From an uncultured Thalassospira sp. (lineage in GTDB: Bacteria; Pseudomonadota; Alphaproteobacteria; Rhodospirillales_A; Thalassospiraceae), in the NCBI GenBank assembly GCA_946885765.1, contig CAMPHD010000206.1, positions 1 to 6,162 of the forward strand: 6,162 nucleotides of DNA. Direction: 5' to 3'. Of the stretch, positions 5,354-6,162 are shown one piece after another; positions within the stretch are counted from its first letter, which is position 1, and each line of letters starts with the position of its first letter. Below the pieces are notes generated by a model. That model worked only from the letters and a program-made list of their open reading frames with translations. It had not been told where the DNA came from and searched no databases. A program made the position numbers and the translations under genes.

Positions 5354-5758
5354 ATGGCTGTCAAGATTCGTCTTTCCCGTGGCGGTGCCAAAAAGCGTCC
5401 GTACTACCGTATCGTAGTTGCAGATGCCCGTGCCCCGCGTGACGGCAGCTTCATCGAGAAAGTCGGTACCTATGATCCGATGCTCCCGAAGGATGCTGAC
5501 AACCGCGTGACCTTCAAAGAAGAGCGCATCAAATACTGGCTGGGCGTTGGCGCACAGCCGACTGATCGTGTTGCACGTTTCCTGGGCAAAGCTGGCCTGG
5601 CTGATCCGTTCAAACCGACCGAACAGCCGCAGAAGTCTGCTCCGAAGGCGAAAGCCCAGGAACGTCTTCGCGAAAAAGCTGAAAAAGCCGAAGCCGCTGC
5701 TGCTGCAGCTGCCGAAGCTGCTGCGGCTCCTGCTGAAGAAGCTGCCAGCGAAGAATAA
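5354..5758 (+). CDS. rpsP: 30S ribosomal protein S16
   Basis: A primary-to-intermediate binding protein of the 30S subunit that stabilises folded 16S rRNA. It has 134 residues. The S16 domain (about 1-85) opens with the hallmark [20 protein letters not shown] and [21 protein letters not shown], then [17 protein letters not shown] at 57-73. Beyond residue 88 comes a family-variable extension: a basic linker [19 protein letters not shown] followed by an Ala/Glu-rich end, which is charged and probably helical. The Shine-Dalgarno AAAGGA (5338-5343) lies ten bases before the ATG. Its use of preferred codons (CGT, GGT, GCT) is stronger than in the neighbours, as expected for a highly expressed gene. 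The gene sits 45 bases ahead of rimM in the usual rpsP-rimM-trmD-rplS order, whose later members are outside the window. Confidence 0.97.
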   Translation: MAVKIRLSRGGAKKRPYYRIVVADARAPRDGSFIEKVGTYDPMLPKDADNRVTFKEERIKYWLGVGAQPTDRVARFLGKAGLADPFKPTEQPQKSAPKAKAQERLREKAEKAEAAAAAAAEAAAAPAEEAASEE

Positions 5759-5803
5759 GCTTTTCGCACGCTTTGATCAGATACCGGAAATTTGTGAACC
5801 GAA

Positions 5804-6162
5804 ATGGCTGATACCCGCGAATCCAAAACCGACGATGCATTTGTCTGCGTCGGCATGATCACCGCTCCGCACGGGGTGCGTGGTGCCGTGCGCGTCAAAA
5901 GCTATACCGTCGACCCGGATAACCTTGTCGGTTACGGCCCGTTGTTCGACGCCAAGGGACAGGCGAAATTCAAACTGTCTCCTGTCGGACATGTTCGCGA
6001 CCAGCTGATCGCCAAGATCGATGGTGTGAACGACCGGGACGCCGCCGAACGGCTGCGAGGTACCAAGCTTTATGTACCGCGGACGGCCCTGCCGGAAACG
6101 GAAGACGAAGACGAGTTTTATCTTGCCGACCTTGTCGGCCTGAAAGCCCATCATGTTGATGG
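5804..6162 (+). CDS. rimM: Ribosome maturation factor RimM, N-terminal part (3' truncated)
   Basis: An assembly factor that binds S19 and helps mature the 3' domain of the 30S head. The frame begins at ATG 5804 and is still open at the window end, giving 119 complete codons. The N-terminal RimM domain shows VCVGMITAPHGVRGAVRVKS (residues 14-33), the family signature, then GHVRDQLIAKIDGVNDRDAA and LRGTKLYVPRTALP (84-97). An acidic linker ETEDEDEF (98-105) joins to the PRC-barrel domain, which begins with YLADLVGL (106-113). The first ten residues (MADTRESKTD) are not conserved, so the exact start is somewhat uncertain. The ribosome binding site is weak, with only GGAAA (5786-5790), 13 bases away. 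Translation may be coupled to rpsP, whose stop is 45 bases upstream. Confidence 0.95.
   Translation, partial: MADTRESKTDDAFVCVGMITAPHGVRGAVRVKSYTVDPDNLVGYGPLFDAKGQAKFKLSPVGHVRDQLIAKIDGVNDRDAAERLRGTKLYVPRTALPETEDEDEFYLADLVGLKAHHVD

Overview
The window comes from a Gram-negative alphaproteobacterium with moderate-to-high GC. This rests on the end of a cbb3-oxidase assembly operon (ccoI-ccoS) followed by an FnrL/FnrN-type regulator, on the ffh-rpsP-rimM order, and on the protein signatures. A marine Rhodospirillales member such as Thalassospira would fit, but that is an impression from sequence style and not a demonstrated assignment. All eight genes lie on the + strand and none looks broken. 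The first and last are cut by the window edges.

Layout. Bases 1-744 hold the C-terminal part of the copper P-type ATPase CcoI and the complete small membrane protein CcoS, joined by an ATGA stop/start overlap. Bases 837-1535 encode a four-cysteine Fnr-type oxygen sensor, the expected controller of cbb3 oxidase genes. A 214-base gap containing several small dyads leads to panB (1750-2598) and panC (2641-3510), which act in two of the steps of pantothenate (coenzyme A precursor) synthesis. After panC comes a 232-base gap rich in secondary structure. It holds a hairpin, a bidirectional-looking terminator, a possible sigma70-type promoter, and a compact multi-hairpin element (3626-3721) that includes a strong intrinsic terminator ahead of ffh. 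Ffh (3743-5227), the SRP GTPase, is followed by another structured leader (5234-5309), then rpsP (ribosomal protein S16) and the start of rimM (30S maturation factor), which was not listed as a closed frame because it runs off the window.

How the parts relate. There are three functional blocks: microaerobic respiration and its regulator, pantothenate synthesis, and protein export plus 30S ribosome assembly. The genes are ordinary housekeeping genes. The most unusual material is non-coding, mainly the ffh leader and secondly the rpsP leader. No mobile element, CRISPR array, tRNA or rRNA gene was seen.
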